Shown here: in pieces, positions 11,817 to 24,200 of the stretch
How positions within the stretch are numbered: position 1 is the stretch's first letter
Layout: every line of letters begins with the position of its first letter
Assembly: GCA_963978905.1 (NCBI GenBank)
Contig: OZ022260.1
Location: forward strand, 6,623,725-6,687,724
Source of the DNA: Trichostrongylus colubriformis
Taxonomy: Eukaryota; Nematoda; Chromadorea; Rhabditida; Trichostrongylidae
Direction: 5' to 3'
Length of the DNA stretch: 64,000 nt
The notes under the pieces: model-generated
Databases searched by the model: none
What the model was told of the DNA's origin: nothing
The model's input: the letters and a program-made list of their open reading frames with translations, nothing else
Made by a program: the position numbers and the translations under genes

Positions 11817-12870
11817 ATGGCTATGGCAGCGAGAGGACGTACTTCTAAATTACCACCGGAGGTGTGTAAGTTCTATCGGATTCTTGTTCACAATTCGCCG
11901 AATGTATGAACTGCCAGGCTGTGACATGGAAAGCAAGGAAAAGGGGTAAAAAGACCTACCATCCTACGTAGTAACAGTTTGTGTACGCGATCAACAAGGC
12001 GATTGTGGATATAGTGAGGATTAGCGGTCGCAAGTTCTCTAATGCAGTAGTGTGTGTAGTTGTATATCGAAAATTACCAATTACAGGTGGTTAGCAGGAT
12101 GGGCAGATATCTTTTTCTGGGACCCGGTGACCCTTTGGATTTCAAATAATTAAAATTACTACATTTTCAGGTGAACCGGATTTTGTACATCAAAAATCTA
12201 CCATACAAAATAACTTCCAGTGAAATGTATGAAATCTTTGGAAAATTTGGAGCAATTCGACAAATAAGAGTGTAGGTGATAACCTTTCTTTTGTTTGTAG
12301 TCGATAAAAGGTTGATGTTCACTATATTTCGACGTCCTGTTGCAAAACGAGTTAGTTCCAATATTCACCCGATCGATCAAGTAGACATAGTCACATTTGA
12401 ACAAATAAAATTGAAAGCTCTCCAACTGCCTCACGCACTTCTTTTTGCAGTGGATCTACAAACGAGACTAGGGGAACCGCTTTTGTTGTGTATGAAGACA
12501 TTTATGATGCGAAGAATGCTTGTGAGCATATGAGCGGCTTCAATGTGTCTAACAGGTTCGGTTTCTATTCACAAAATCTTGTTGAGGTCTTCGCCTTTTA
12601 TAAATTCTCCTATTCAGATACCTGGTTGTCTTGTATTACCAAGCCACAAAGGCATACAAAAGAATGGACACAGAAAAGGTAAGGCCAAGGCTATTGAAGT
12701 GGTTTTGTTAGGTGTGCGAATCGACTTTGTGTCGTGTATACATCTTTTGGCCCTGATGGTCTTTGTTTTTTCAGGCGAAAGAGCGTCTCGAAGAAGTCAA
12801 GGAGCGTTACGGTATTGGCGGTGATCTTTCTAAGCAGAAAGCGGCATTCACTCCTACACCTCGACGATAA
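11817..12870 (+). CDS. SF3B6: splicing factor 3B subunit 6 (p14)
   Basis: SF3B6/p14 is a small RRM protein of the SF3b part of U2 snRNP; it binds SF3B1 and contacts the branch-site adenosine. Exons: 11817-11861, 12171-12271, 12451-12555, 12618-12678, 12775-12870, totalling 408 nt (135 aa; human 125). RNP2 is visible as [12 protein letters not shown] and RNP1 as [10 protein letters not shown], followed by [33 protein letters not shown] and a basic tail ending in AAFTPTPRR. All splice sites and phases agree. The short N-terminus [15 protein letters not shown] fits the family. Confidence 0.95.
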
Positions 12871-14700
12871 CTGCAAAGCAGCATTCCACATTGGTCTCAG
12901 TGTTTTGTTTTCTTGTTGTTTGCCGGTACATACCATTGTATTCGTCCTTATCTATTGAAAACCGTAAATCATTTGGAGCTAACGCTTTGTCTTGTTTCTG
13001 TAACGCACTAGGGAACAGGAACATTTCCAGAGATGAAAACTCCGTGGCTGGGGAGCGGATGGTAGTTCTTTTTTGTCCGTGGAGAATCTGAAACCAAAAA
13101 ATTTGTTTGTAAGAATATCCTACGAATTAAGGTGATTTGGTAGTTCAACACCATGAAACTAACATTAGCAAAATTGGATGGCTTGATAGGGACGGGATAC
13201 AACAGAGATAAAGCATCAACAGAGGATGCGCATATGATGTAGTTTCGGAACTGTCTTCCAGACATTGTCAGGATTGCACAAAAATAAAGCAATTTTCTAC
13301 TGCAGTGTTCCATAGAAATTCGAAGCCGATTTGCGTTCTAGCAAGAACCACGCGCGAACAGTACGGTTGAAGCACAGTTCCTGGTAGGCTGATGCGCCCG
13401 CACCACGAAAATAAAAAGATAAAATAGTTCTGAGAGTGGTATAGAAATAAAAAAGCCGTTGGCAAGAAAAGCTAGATATCAGAGTCAAACATTTTAGAAA
13501 AGTCGCCGATAGATATGGTTGTTTCTCGGCACACATCTGTTGGTTAATTTCCGCTGTTACAGCGGTTTTCAGATAGGGAGAATTTACATTGTTTCAAGCC
13601 CTCTCAATATGCTGCTCTCCAAAAACGAGACCCTGTTAATCTAAGTTCACATTCATATACTGTGACCAATAGTACGGTCGTAAGTCATCTGCCCGCTGAC
13701 TGTGTTGGGCGTGCCGCCCCGGCCCTGTTGACCGGCCTCTGTCAGCGACCAGTCGCCGAGTGTGAAGCAATTCTAGGCTGCCGTCAGAGTTCGCAATTTT
13801 GCGGTATCACACATTCGCACGTTTCACACGCGTTTTTACGGCTTTGGGGATTTGCAATGACGCAGCTTCGTTGGCGTGCGGAAGTGTTATATCGCAAAAT
13901 CGAGAAGTCTGACGGCGGCCTTGTGTTGCTCTCATGGTCTCTCGTCGACAGTGATGCAGGCAGAGCAACAGATTGTGAAAAGAGCGTAACAGAAAGTAAT
14001 GAATTGAAGAAAAAGGATTTTTGACATTAATCCTGCTCCCAGATAAGGGTATTGAGTGGAGAGATAGAAATATTACAAAATATGCCCTATTGCCTATTGG
14101 AGTTTTTCAGAAGAGAAAATTAAAAGCACCTTGCTCCAGTTAAACCCTGCAGTACCTTTGTACGTGCCATATATCCACTAGGATGCCTCTACGGCTTTGA
14201 AAGATGGTTGGAAGTATGGAGAATTCCAGAGAGAGGTTGAACTACTTCCAACACTTTTTAGCTCGTTCTTCATCTATGAGCTTTTCTGGGGAACTGAGAG
14301 CACTGACCTGACAGGTTCCCTCTTTACCCCGATAGCAAAATAAGTATAATTTTTTGGCGGAATAAAATATTCAGCGGTTCTAGACCGATAGCCTAAGTGA
14401 TGCACAGAGGCGACGATCCAGGAAGGACGGAAAGAGCGACCAAGCTGTCAGACGATCAATAAAATAATATGTATCTTGTCTTTTCCGCCCGTTCGCCTGA
14501 ATCGCGAACTCTGCTTCCTTCCATCTTTTTTCTCCCAACGACGCGCCAGTGCTTCAATTGGGTGTGCAATACTGCGTTTTCGAACTCTACATATTGCAGA
14601 ATTCGAAATGTTTTCAAATATTTTCAAATAAGTTAAGGTTACGTTGGCTGGCTTACACTGTTCATTTGACTTTCAGACCATTTGAAAACTGCGGTTCAAT

Positions 14701-14911
14701 TAAAGTCGATTGGAAAGGGGGGGGGGGGAATGCCGGCTTTTCACTTACGTTGAGGCTCTTTCCCTCGTCAGCTACGCTAAAATTCATATTCCGTTTTACA
14801 AGAAAAAGCATATGTCAGAGTATCTGTCTCATCTTCTTCAACCTATGCCTCGGGAGGAAAAAGAACTCCAACCTCGGTGAAAAGTTTGCGCCTTCCACAT
14901 CCGACTTTACT
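14701..14911. mobile_element. poly-G inverted-repeat element, family C
   Basis: The left end has TTAAAGTCGATTGGAAA followed by a run of G, and the right end has TTCCACATCCGACTTTACTG. The inner segments resemble the palindrome at 57129-57352 (GAGGCTC followed by TTTCCCTC, then a ...CTCATCTTCTTCAACCTA... arm). It appears to be an older, diverged copy. A partial relative starts at the G run near 2725. Confidence 0.5.
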
Positions 14912-15284
14912 GACCCGAGACTGCTCCTACAAACCTTGTCTTTTTTCAGAAATTGTTTCGTGTGGCACCTCTGTCAGGAATTCCTACTTCTGATCTCACC
15001 CTCTGTGTTTGAAGATTGGAGTACTGTTGTTGAGTACATTGTGAGAGGCCTTTGTCTAGCATTGTTTTAAATTTTAATTCGTATATTAATCTTCTAAAAT
15101 CATACCCATAACACTCTTTCAAGTTTCGCTGGTTAAAGCTTCGAATCAATTTCTTAACTCCATTTACATGGCATTTTGAGATTTGCTATCAAGAATTTGA
15201 ACAGATATCGCTATGCAGTAGCATTTTCGGTTTTTTACCAACAAACTTTCTACTACTCCTCATGGCTGTCCATAGTCCACGTTC

Positions 15285-15293
15285 AATTTCAGA
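15285..15293 (+). promoter_or_regulatory. presumed spliced-leader acceptor of gp210
   Basis: The sequence caatttcag lies immediately before A-ATG at 15294-15296 with no upstream exon in phase. In nematodes an acceptor directly before the start codon usually marks trans-splicing. Confidence 0.5.
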
Positions 15294-18200
15294 ATGGGTA
15301 CCACCTGTTTATTGGGAAGAACATTCCCAATGTGGAATATTTTGTTATTATTTTCTGTTATTCACTACTCGTCATCCTATAGACTAAATGTACCACGTGT
15401 GTTGTTACCATATCACCCTACTATTCCTGTGAAGTTTATGCTTGAAGTTACCCAACCATCTGGAGGCTGCTTTGCTTGGTGGGGATTCTACTGATATTTT
15501 ATGACGGAGTGTTGAATCTATTGTGTAATGAGGTACATGCTAGGCGCTCAACACGCCCCGATGTGGTATCCGTCACGCCGATAGGAGTCAGACCTGGCGA
15601 ATGTTCGGATAAAGCCGAAGTTCGGGCCACAGCCAAGGTCGTATCCGGAGAATTGAGCGCAGTCATTTTTGCTGAAGATAGCGGTAAGTATTCCATTCGT
15701 CTCTTTCTTCATCTCATAGACTAAATATTGTGTTCATCGTTGCCAAGAAAAAATAAACCGTTAAGAACCCTGGCTAACAGGAAAGAAGGACTTCTTAGGG
15801 TCCTAATCCTACGCCAAAGAGACTGCGTTGACTTTTGTTGAGGAATGGTATTGACAGACTGGCACTGGTACATACACTTAACGCTAAGCTTTCTAAGATT
15901 TTCGATTTAATACTGCCCCTTTCCCAAATTGTACTAGAGATTAGCCTCAGCCTCTCTTCTTTAGCAACTGAAGGAATTTTGCGATTTTTTATGATCTTTT
16001 CTCGAAAAGGAATGAGTTCCCATCCCCCTCCTTTCAAGGTATCAGCATTTTCAGCATCTGGAACAATGCTCAGTTGTGGCGTCACTGTGGATCAGATCTC
16101 ACGAGTCCGTGTCGAAACAACCACGAAGATTCTTTTTGTCGACGCTGCGCCGGCTCGTATGATAATTGAGGCATTCAATGCTGAAGGTGACTATTGTAGC
16201 TTTTCCCCCTTGGTTTTGTTCATTTACATGTTTATAATGACAACAAAATAAGTACAGGTGACAAGTTCTCGACGCTTAGCGAGATTCCAATTGATTGGGA
16301 ATTGTCGCATACTGGTGATGGTCGTCCTCTGCGAATTGTGCCATTTGAACAATCCACCTATGAGGCTCCTCCAGAGATAATCAAACTGGAGAACAATAAG
16401 AAGAAAGGTGAGAGGTCAGAACGTAAAGAAGGGCCTGAAGATGTTGTGGTATTTCGTTGTAGGCTATATTATTCTTGTGGAAGGAGTTTTAACTGGTTCC
16501 GCAACGTTGACTGCACGTTTCGCTGAAGCACATTTTGCTGTAAGAATTCTTTCTTCTACTTTTATCAGCCTCGAGTATATCTTTTTTCTTTCCAGAATAT
16601 TGAATCACATAGCCTGGAACTTACCGTTGTCGCTAATCTTTTGCTTCTACCGGCGCATGATCTATATTTGCCAGTACATGCAGTGGTGCCTTTCCAAGTG
16701 CAAATAGTCAGACAGAGCAGCACCGAAGGTTTGTAGTTTTTTGGTGAAAATTTGGTTTCTCGTGAGAATTGAGCTTTGATTCGCTCCATTTTTGCTTTGG
16801 TATGTTTCTTTACTCACGCAAGGAACTTTCAGTTGTTCCAATGCCATCATCTGCCTACTACCTCAAAGTGGATTCTGATAGCATTTGTTCTTTGGATAAA
16901 ATGACGTCCACGGTCACTGCATTAGCTCGTGGTCGAACGGATATACATTTATTCAGTCAAAGTATTATTTTTTATTTCAATAATAAAATTACCCCGAAAT
17001 TTTGCAATTTTGAGATGTTGACGTGAAAGCGAAGACTGGTGTGCGGCCACCTTCTACGGCTATTTACGTAGTAGATCCAGAGAGTATCCAGTGGATGATC
17101 TCCGGTGGTGGCAATTGGCTGCTGCAGACCGGTACACGTTATAAGCTCTCCGTAGTACTGCTTGATCCTCATGGAAATACAATGTACATCAGTGATGTGG
17201 GTTTATTTTACATGTATTGGAATAGCTTTATGCAAATTGATTTTGTTCCAAAGTGTTTTTGTTCTTAATTCATTAGTTACGTTTCATTTTTGTTTTTGAC
17301 TGAAGAGGTAACTTCTTGATGTACCTCTCTTTTGCGTGTATTTGGCCATGGGACCAGTACTGACTAATGCCTAATTCCCTCACAAAATTCATCCTTACAA
17401 TGCTTCAGAACTTGCGGTTCGAGAGCGCAATACCTCTGGAGTTCTTTGATGTTCATTATTCATCGAAGAATATGACTTATTTTGAAGTGATTCCGAAGAA
17501 AGTAGGACGAGCTGTTCTAAAGAGCAAATTCGTTGCTGTGATTGATCAGGTCAGATCACATCCTCTCTTTTTCACTTCATCATCTCCTTGTTAGCACTTA
17601 ATAATAAAGCGAAGTTGTCGCTTGGATCGATTTGTGGGATTTTGTTTCTATATCGACTTAACATTTTTGGTAACTTTCGGATTATCAGGGAGGTGAGCAT
17701 CGCGAAACTACGGGCAAGGTTACCGGAGAGCAATCAGTGCAAATTGTCGATCCAGTACGTATCATACCATCAGAAGTGGTGCTTCCTTACCTTCCTCGTA
17801 GGAGAACGTCCTTCATGCTAAAGGTAAGTTTTCATGAGGTGTTATAGTATATCGAGTTAGTTAATAGGGTTCCTCGTTTTCTACACACTTCTCCGTTTGA
17901 AGGCTACTGGAGGAAGTGGTTTGTACGACTGGAGCGTAGATGATACTACAGTCTGCTCTGTGGATGCAAACGGTCAACTTAGTGGAGCTGCTCCAGGAAC
18001 TACAACGGTCATAGCATCAGACAAAAGAAATCCGGCCCACAAAGATGCCGCGCAGGTGTGTGCGTGTGTTCGAGCAATTTTAGCTGAGAAGCATTGTTTA
18101 TTGATTATGTAGGTGTCGCTGTCTTAAGGTGTCCGTGGTTGATGTCATATCGTTGACGTTTGGTGAGACACGTAAGGAGGCAGAAGTGGGAACGGATCTT

Positions 18201-21200
18201 GTTCTCAATATACAGCTTATGGGCTCTGGTCTTGTGGGTTCCGTACCATTCACTGATTGTAGAGCAGCTGATTTCCGTGTAGTGTCACAGGATAATGGGA
18301 TTTTCAAACCGGTCTCAGGTTGGTTGCAATATTGCATGTTTAATTTTTCTCTTTGCTAACCTAGTTGCACTTCGTTAAGATGCCGCGCCGATGTTGCCGG
18401 TTATGGGTACCGGTTGCTCAACGGTTACGCTGAAAGCAATCTCATCAGGCGACACCAAAGTCACAGTTTCCTTCGGTAAATATGAGGCGACATTGGATGT
18501 GTCGGCCTACAATCCCCTCACGGTACGTCCCAATTTTTCTGATTTCGTACTTGAACGGGTTCTCAATGCCATTCAGGTGAGAAATGATGATCTTGCGTTG
18601 GGGCTAGGCAGTAGCGCTAGTGTCCGATTTGAAGGCGGACCAAGGCCATGGCTACTCGATCCTTCTACTCATTACAGTGAGGGTAGGTCAAGGCATACTG
18701 CTGCTGTATGGATTTGTTGCTTAAGATATTGTAATTCTAGCTTCGGCTATCAAAGACGTCACCTCGTCAATTCTGGATGATGTTCTCACTATGAAATGTG
18801 GATCCGAAGACGGATCATCGGTACGCCTTTAGAAAAAATCTCCAAAATTTACTTACTTTTAAAATTTCCTCTGTTCAGACGGTGATCCTTCAAGTAGGCA
18901 ATAAGCCATCGCCAACGCTTCCTTTACCAGCACTGTCCACCGTGGAAGTATCCGTTTGTTGTGCTCGCCCTGGCAGACTGGTGATTTCTGCTCCCAATGG
19001 AAATCAACCTAAATGCCCTTCAAATGTGGTTAGTGCTGCCTTCATTGTAATCCCCAGATGTTTGATGAATCAGTATCAGTCTTCATTCTAGCGGATCCTT
19101 TTGAGTGATGCGTCAATGAAACTTGAACTGAAGGCCTATGCCTCTTGTGGGAAAGGCGGAGATCGATCCTTGGATTCAATCTCAGGATTCAATGTCAGTG
19201 CAAAGCATATTGTTTCTGATTTTTAATACTTGCAGTGCTTAATTTGAATCTACATGAATTGTTTAGGTGAAATGGAGTACTCCTAACAAGACTGCAATAG
19301 AAATAGAAACGAATAAGGATACGGCGGAGCATTGTGAGTGTCGCAGTTACTCCTTCTTTATTCGCTTTTGACGATTTTGTCAGCTTTTGTGGCTACGTTC
19401 TTCATCCCTTTTGGAAATGAGCGCGTGTGTATGATTTTTTTGCCATTTTTCGGACATGTTGGGGGAAGGAAAAAAATAGGTAGTATGAAATATTTCGTTG
19501 TCAGAGAGGCCTCCGATGATGCCTATCCTCCATAGTGCCTTCTGTTTTTTCCTTCGATTCTTTGCCATCATCTGTTTCTCGTTAGCCCCCCCCCCCCCGA
19601 TGGGGTCGATTGGTCGGATTTTCGCTTCGCGGGGTCGCATTCGCGGCGTCAGCACGACTTGGTGCAGTCGGTTGGAATTTCACTCACTATGCAGTGGACG
19701 GGTATCGTGAGGAACATTCAAAGATTGCAGGTTGGAAGCTTCGAAAGTTTTTTATGTTGCGGTTGTGCTGTTTTAACGGATGAAACTACAAACAACTTGC
19801 AGTTGCCGTGCCGCTCACCGCGGGTGACCGCACGAAAATTCGACCAATCGACACCCCCCCCCCCCCTCTATCGAACTGTAGTAGCTCTCATAGAGTTACA
19901 AGAAGTTAATTCCAACTTCTTGTCCAAATCACTTGACCCAACTGTCTATAGTTCATGGCAAAGCACTCCTTAGCCTTGCCTGAAATCCATTGCCTTTTTC
20001 TCGTATTGACCTGAATGGCTGACTTTAAAAGTACATCGATTTCTGTAACTAGTAGGGTGTCGATCATACATGTTCTCCTTATAGCCGCTGTGATCAAAGG
20101 AAAGGGCATCACTGGGACTGTATTGGTAGCTGCAGAGATCTTGGAGCAAGGAAAGATTCGTAGTCGTGTTGCACTCAGAGCAACCTTTGATCTATATCTT
20201 GTACAGCCACTGACGACGGAACCAACAAAACTTGTGAGTTGATCGACGATTGGTTTTCAGTAGATCAAAAATCTATTTCTTGGGTTTACAGGTTCTGTGG
20301 AATGAAGTGGCAGCACTGGGTACTGTAAAACTGGTTCATGGATCTGGACATTTCGTCGTGCATGAACTGCCAGGGGCTCCATTCACGGCTTCTGTGAAGG
20401 GGCCTACAATCACAGTACGTAGTTACTATACTCGATAGCGCTGAACAAGATCCTGGCTTTTTTCTGATCTCGCCGATTTTAGGTGACTCCGCGATCTCAA
20501 GGCGCTGGCTCACTGCGAATTCAAGACGTGTGTGTAGGCGATGATTTCATCGACATTCCAGTGAAAATCACAGACATCCATTCCTTGGTTATATATGGGC
20601 CCCAGTTTGTAAGTTGATACAGTAGAAATTACCGTAGATACTTTCGCGATCAGCGTTAGTTACCATGTTCTAGATGGAAGTTGGATCTGAGGCAGAGGTG
20701 ACCGTCGATGCTGTAGATGAAGCCGGCAATTCGTTTTCACGGGATCATGGAGCTATGTCAAATGCGATCCTGGAATCAACTGACCCAACCCTCCATATAT
20801 CGAAGTATGTATTTTTCCTTTTTCTTTAATGTTAACTCTGAAAACCTACTTCTCTATACCGGTTGACGGATGACATGCAAGTGTTTCGGTTAGGTCAGGT
20901 CATCCGTTGCGCATGTCGTCCAGTTCACTATGGGACATCGAAGTTAACATCCTGTTCGCTATAAACTTTAATAGATTCGATTCGAGGGAATAACTATGTA
21001 ATCTGTTTTTATGCTTTTTAATTTTATTTGTTGGAATTTATGTCTCACGAGAAAGTCGAAGCTGCACCATTATGCCTACATCTAACATCACATATCTTGC
21101 TCTTTACAATCCTCTGACGATACGTAGAGGAAGGACTAGCTGAAATCTCGAAATCGCTTGTCAACATTTGTGGCCCGCGGTGAACCATGCATAACTACCT

Positions 21201-24200
21201 CACCTAACCGAAAGACCTCGCACCCATAACCGAACACACCCATTTTGAGTGGTTTGTCTTATGTGGTCCATGTCTAAAGGTGCATCGTCCTTTTGGCTAA
21301 TTTATACGTCTATTTTTTATGTCCCCTATGGGGGGGGGGGGTAGTGTAATGACAGGTGGCACCCACTGCCACTGGCATGGTGCGATCTCGCATTAATGAC
21401 CGCTCAGGTCAGTCAAACGTTCCATTCCTCCGAAGTATGTGAATTGGTACCGTATTAGCCTGGGTAGAAAAAGCTTTCCCTCATACATCGATCGGTCCTA
21501 AAGTCATTGTATGGGTTAGATCGCCACCACGATTCTGAGTGAAACTAGAATGCATACCACTGAAAAAAGGCTGATAAATCATGGAAATGTTATACTTATA
21601 TTTTCAAAATTATTCCTTGTATTTTGTAGGATCTCTGGTGCACATTACCGCATACGTGCAGTGTCTGTGGGACCAGTGTCCCTCAGGGCAAGTTCTCCCT
21701 CTGCATCAGGTCGAAGTTTGGCCTCCCGGCCACACAATATTCAAGTGTTCTCGCCGTTAACTCTTCTTCCTCAGAAAATCACTCTTATCCCCGAGAGCAC
21801 CTTCCAGGTAAACAAGATATCGGGACCACGGGAACTAGGTTATCTACAAACAAACTGTTTGTTTTCAGCTGGAAGTCGTTGGTGGTCCGCAACCCACGCC
21901 GCAGATTGACTTTTCTTTGAACAACTCCAAGATTGCAAGTGTTGAGCCAAATGCTTTGATCACATCGAAAAATCTTGGCTACACGTCTATCACTGGTACG
22001 GTCAACGTAGGAGGACACTCCACCCAGGTCAGTTATTTCAGCATGTGCAATGTGCGACGGGGCTGAAATTTACTCGTGCGTTTTCTAGAACTCTGTAGTA
22101 CTACGTGTCGTCTCTTTGGCTGGTGTGCGTGCTATGGCAAGCACGCAGATTACTGAAACAGGAGGACGTGTCTGTGTCCGGGTTAATGGTCTTGATGAGT
22201 CTGAAACTCCATTCGCTTTCGGTGGTGCTCTCTATCCGTTCAAGGTGATCGTGTATACTGTGTTTTCGTGATTTTAAGATGTATTTTACTAACTTGCTCA
22301 GTATTTTACTAACTTGCTCACTGTAGTTTACTCGCTTTTCGTTATTTATCCAAGTCCGCAGTTATACCTTGCGAGCGCATTCGTGCCTGGGCCGAACAGT
22401 TCGATGCCGTCTGATACTCTCTCATTTGAGCGTTCTATTTCACGATACACTTTTACATCCGTTGCTTCGAACCACTCACCACAACTCTGTGCTGTGCGCA
22501 CGTGTTTTCCATGATTGGCTGCGATCGGTCACTAAGTCGGCTCATCGATGCGTATCTAATTTATGTCCAAATTGTGAATGCGCTGCGAATAGATGTAAAC
22601 GCGGCCTTCCGAACTTATTTTATTGCCAATTCTTCTAAATGTTTGTATTTGAGGTGACATGGACGGTAAGCCATCCCGGTGTGCTAAAAATGGTCAATCC
22701 ACTCGGCTCATCAATATCTGAAGCTGATAACAATCGTTTTGCGATATGTTTGGAGGGTGGCACTGCAGGATCGGCTGTTGTTAAAGTGAGTTGAAATTAT
22801 TTCATTAGACTTCTTTTATCCCCTGCTTTTATGATTCCTGCGATCCTCACAGATTTTACGAATTCTTTCAGGTTCGCGTAGAGTTAGCACCGCATGCTAA
22901 ACAGCACTTTGTTAAATCGATCCGTGAGTTCGAAGACAACGTAGAAATCCGTGTAGAAGAGCCATTGTCAATGCGCCAGCCCAAGCTACCTGTCCCTTCC
23001 ATACGATTGGCTCCGAACAGTCAAATGCATCTGGAAACAGCTTGGTTAGTCAATTCCCTAGGAAATTTCCATTTATTTTACATGGTTTCGATGGTTTAGG
23101 CCACAGTCTATCGTGGAGTTCTCGGTGCCGCCTGAGTACTCTAATCGGCTGTCCATTACGAAATCAGGTGTCATTAAAGCGAAATCACTCCCGGGTCCAG
23201 CTGCGGTGGTGGTTCGTCGTACCGACTCTCCTGATAATGAGACTTCAGTCGTTCCGGTAACGGTAAGTGCTGGAGTTAAAGCTGCATCTTGTTCGTTTTT
23301 CAATAGCCGTACTTGACAGGTTTCCGCAGTGAATTCCCTTGACGTTGTTCTTTTGACAAAGATTGAGCCGGCGTCCGCCACTCCGCTCCAGCATCTTCCA
23401 GCAGGTGTGAAAGTGGACCTAAGAGTGGTGCCCCGTGACTCACGTGGCCGTGAAATATCCGCATCCTCCTTGCTGATAAGCTATCGGCCGCATAGGTAAG
23501 CTTTAATAGTAACACTGTTTACTTTGTAAAATTTTGATATTTCAATTATAGGTTCGATTTGACAGAGATTGTCCCGGCTGATGCGAACAGGACGCTAAGT
23601 GTTACGATGAAATCGCCAGGCGAAACAGTGCTAATGGTAATACTGGATTCTTCCCCTTGCTTGTTTGTTTTTCCATATTCTCCATCTTTATAAATAGGAT
23701 TTTGTTGCAGATCTGGAGTGCAGCAGTCCCATCCCAAAGCGTGTTCGTCAGGCTTTCCGCCAATGAGCAATTATACTCTTCGAACAGGCAACCTGTCGTC
23801 TCAGATATAGTGTGCTTCGAATCTCCACTGGCAGGGACCATGCGATGGTCATCTAGTGATGATCGGGTTGTGTGGCTGGATCCAGAGCAAGGAGTAGCAA
23901 AACTATCGCAACAAGGCAGCACACATATCACTGTGAATGTTGCGGATCAGAAATTGACTACCTCGGTGAGTACACTCAAGACACCGGTTTTGGCTTACGT
24001 CATGGACTTGCTGTGGCTTGCATTTCGTCACCTTGCCGCAATGCACTCAAGACGCCTCGCAAAGCGACTGTGACTTCATTGGATTTCTTGTTATATATAC
24101 CCTTTTTCTCGCTCGTTAACTATTCTCCCTTCCTTTAACTCACTTGTTCCTTGCTGTTTCACTTGTTTAAATCATCGTGAATAAAAACAAATCCGTTCCA

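Larger units (their letters stand above)
12871..15293. other. spacer between SF3B6 and gp210
   Basis: I see no supported gene in these 2.4 kb. Open frames of 65-173 codons on both strands have no domain and no in-phase partners. An inverted-repeat element with a G run lies at about 14701-14911. The last bases (15285-15293) are the presumed trans-splice acceptor of gp210. Confidence 0.5.

Noticed and set aside
13008..13536. Overlapping minus-strand frames of 65-101 codons
   Set aside because: No domain, no in-phase splice chain and hydrophobic low-complexity composition typical of chance frames.
14549..15070. A 173-codon plus-strand frame just upstream of gp210
   Set aside because: It runs through a poly-G inverted-repeat element and lacks any family signal; gp210 starts cleanly at 15294.
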